From DATCJA01 sp963814955 (lineage in GTDB: Bacteria; Acidobacteriota; Vicinamibacteria; Vicinamibacterales; UBA2999): DNA of 64,000 bases. The notes below the pieces were generated by a model. It saw only the letters and a program-made list of their open reading frames with translations, was not told the origin of the DNA and did not search any database. Shown piece by piece: positions 63,438 to 64,000 of this stretch. A program made the position numbers and the translations under genes. The first letter of the stretch is position 1. Every line of letters begins with the position of its first letter. The stretch spans positions 186,001 to 250,000 of the forward strand of contig CAWFEX010000001.1 of NCBI GenBank assembly GCA_963814955.1, read 5' to 3'.

Positions 63438-64000
63438 ATGAAGCCGTACGTGTTGCTGGTCGTGCTCACTTTCGTGTTCATGGTCGGCGCGAGCGAGGCC
63501 GCTTCCACGTGGTACGTGCAGGCGGATGCCGCGGCTGGCGGGAACGGCAGCCGCAGCCGTCCGTTCAACACGCTCGACCAGGTGGAAGCCGCGTCGCAGC
63601 CGGGAGACACCATTCGCGTGCTGCCGTCGATGCGTCCGTTGGACGGCGGAATCCAGCTGAAGGACCGCCAGCGCCTGATCGGGCTCGGCGATCCGGTGAT
63701 CAAAGCGCAGCCGGCCGGCGCTCAGCCGACAGTCACCAATACGACCGCCGCGCGGTACAACGGCGACGCGATCCGGCTGGCCAGCAACAACCTCGTCCAG
63801 AACATACACATTGACGGCGCCGCACGGGCCGGCGTCTTCGGCGTGAACGCCACTCGTGCCGAGATCCGGGGAAATCTCATCACCAACAACATGATCCAGG
63901 GCAACGACCTTCGGCGTCTGGAACGGCTCTGGCCTGACGGCTTCGTCCTGTACGAATCGCAGGGGAATCACTTCGGCGGCATCACGCTGCTGGCCTGTGG
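63438..64000 (+). CDS. Secreted right-handed beta-helix (DUF1565-like) protein, partial
   Basis: From ATG 63438 (CGGAGG upstream) the frame runs off the right edge after 187 codons. Signal peptide YVLLVVLTFVFMVGASEA; then WYVQADAAAGGNGSRSRPFN and TLDQVEAASQPGDTIRVLPS, the DUF1565 opening of pectate-lyase-like beta-helix proteins, followed by LKDRQRLIGLGDPVIKAQPA, DAIRLASNNLVQNIHIDGAA and FGVNATRAEIRGNLITNNM, which are helix coils. Such proteins bind or cleave polysaccharides; catalytic residues are not assignable in this part. Confidence 0.8.
   Translation, partial: MKPYVLLVVLTFVFMVGASEAASTWYVQADAAAGGNGSRSRPFNTLDQVEAASQPGDTIRVLPSMRPLDGGIQLKDRQRLIGLGDPVIKAQPAGAQPTVTNTTAARYNGDAIRLASNNLVQNIHIDGAARAGVFGVNATRAEIRGNLITNNMIQGNDLRRLERLWPDGFVLYESQGNHFGGITLLAC

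Overview
This 64 kb window is high-GC bacterial chromosome. It most resembles Acidobacteriota, probably class Vicinamibacteria. That is an inference from gene content: TonB-dependent receptors with a carboxypeptidase-regulatory-like N-domain, serine/threonine-kinase fragments of the GPYEI..GGMGEVYRARDTRL type, many secreted kelch and NHL propellers, PQQ-type dehydrogenase, c-type cytochromes and DUF6152 proteins. No rRNA, tRNA, CRISPR, integrase or intact transposase was seen.

Layout. 0-9 kb: acetamidase/formamidase (cut by the left edge), a seven-unit FG-GAP propeller, a TonB-dependent receptor, a secreted ~230-aa protein with its DUF6152 partner, a lone ModA-like binding protein and a diheme cytochrome. 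9-23 kb: two related secreted proteins of unknown function, a kelch protein, a frame-broken second TonB receptor, a membrane spermidine-synthase-like protein, a metallo-beta-lactamase-fold hydrolase, two tandem kelch proteins and an NHL propeller. 23-29 kb: a CusA/CusC/CusB-type heavy-metal RND efflux operon on the minus strand with 4-nt overlaps. 29-36 kb: a VOC protein and its truncated copy on either side of a PQQ dehydrogenase and a cytochrome c, then two alpha/beta hydrolases and remnants of VapC and a kinase. 37-44 kb: four more kelch proteins, a truncated xanthine-dehydrogenase-family gene and a DUF6152 protein. 44-52 kb: a spermidine-synthase/TPR membrane protein, an S23-type four-helix-bundle pseudogene, DUF3237, SMP-30, DUF1326 and a reaction-centre-type cytochrome. 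52-64 kb: methylmalonate-semialdehyde dehydrogenase, amidohydrolase, DctA-like symporter divergent from D-tartrate dehydratase, another secreted-protein/DUF6152 pair, a heme-containing propeller protein, a secreted HpcH/HpaI aldolase, a cupin and a beta-helix protein.

The encoded products are mostly exported. They suggest periplasmic oxidation and binding of organic compounds, with electrons passing to c-type cytochromes, plus uptake through TonB receptors.

Two repeat systems run between and sometimes into the genes. (1) REP-like palindromes begin with GTAG and end with CTAC and use several unrelated stems; some lie inside coding regions or supply stop codons. (2) Arrays with 7-, 8- or 9-nt periodicity are often arranged as inverted arms. 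One pair encloses the four-helix-bundle (S23/IVP-like) gene, the best candidate here for an undescribed small element.

Caution: about twenty otherwise well-conserved genes are interrupted by single-base frame changes. That density looks more like uncorrected sequencing indels than decay, so for broken genes I give the span of the reconstructed gene.
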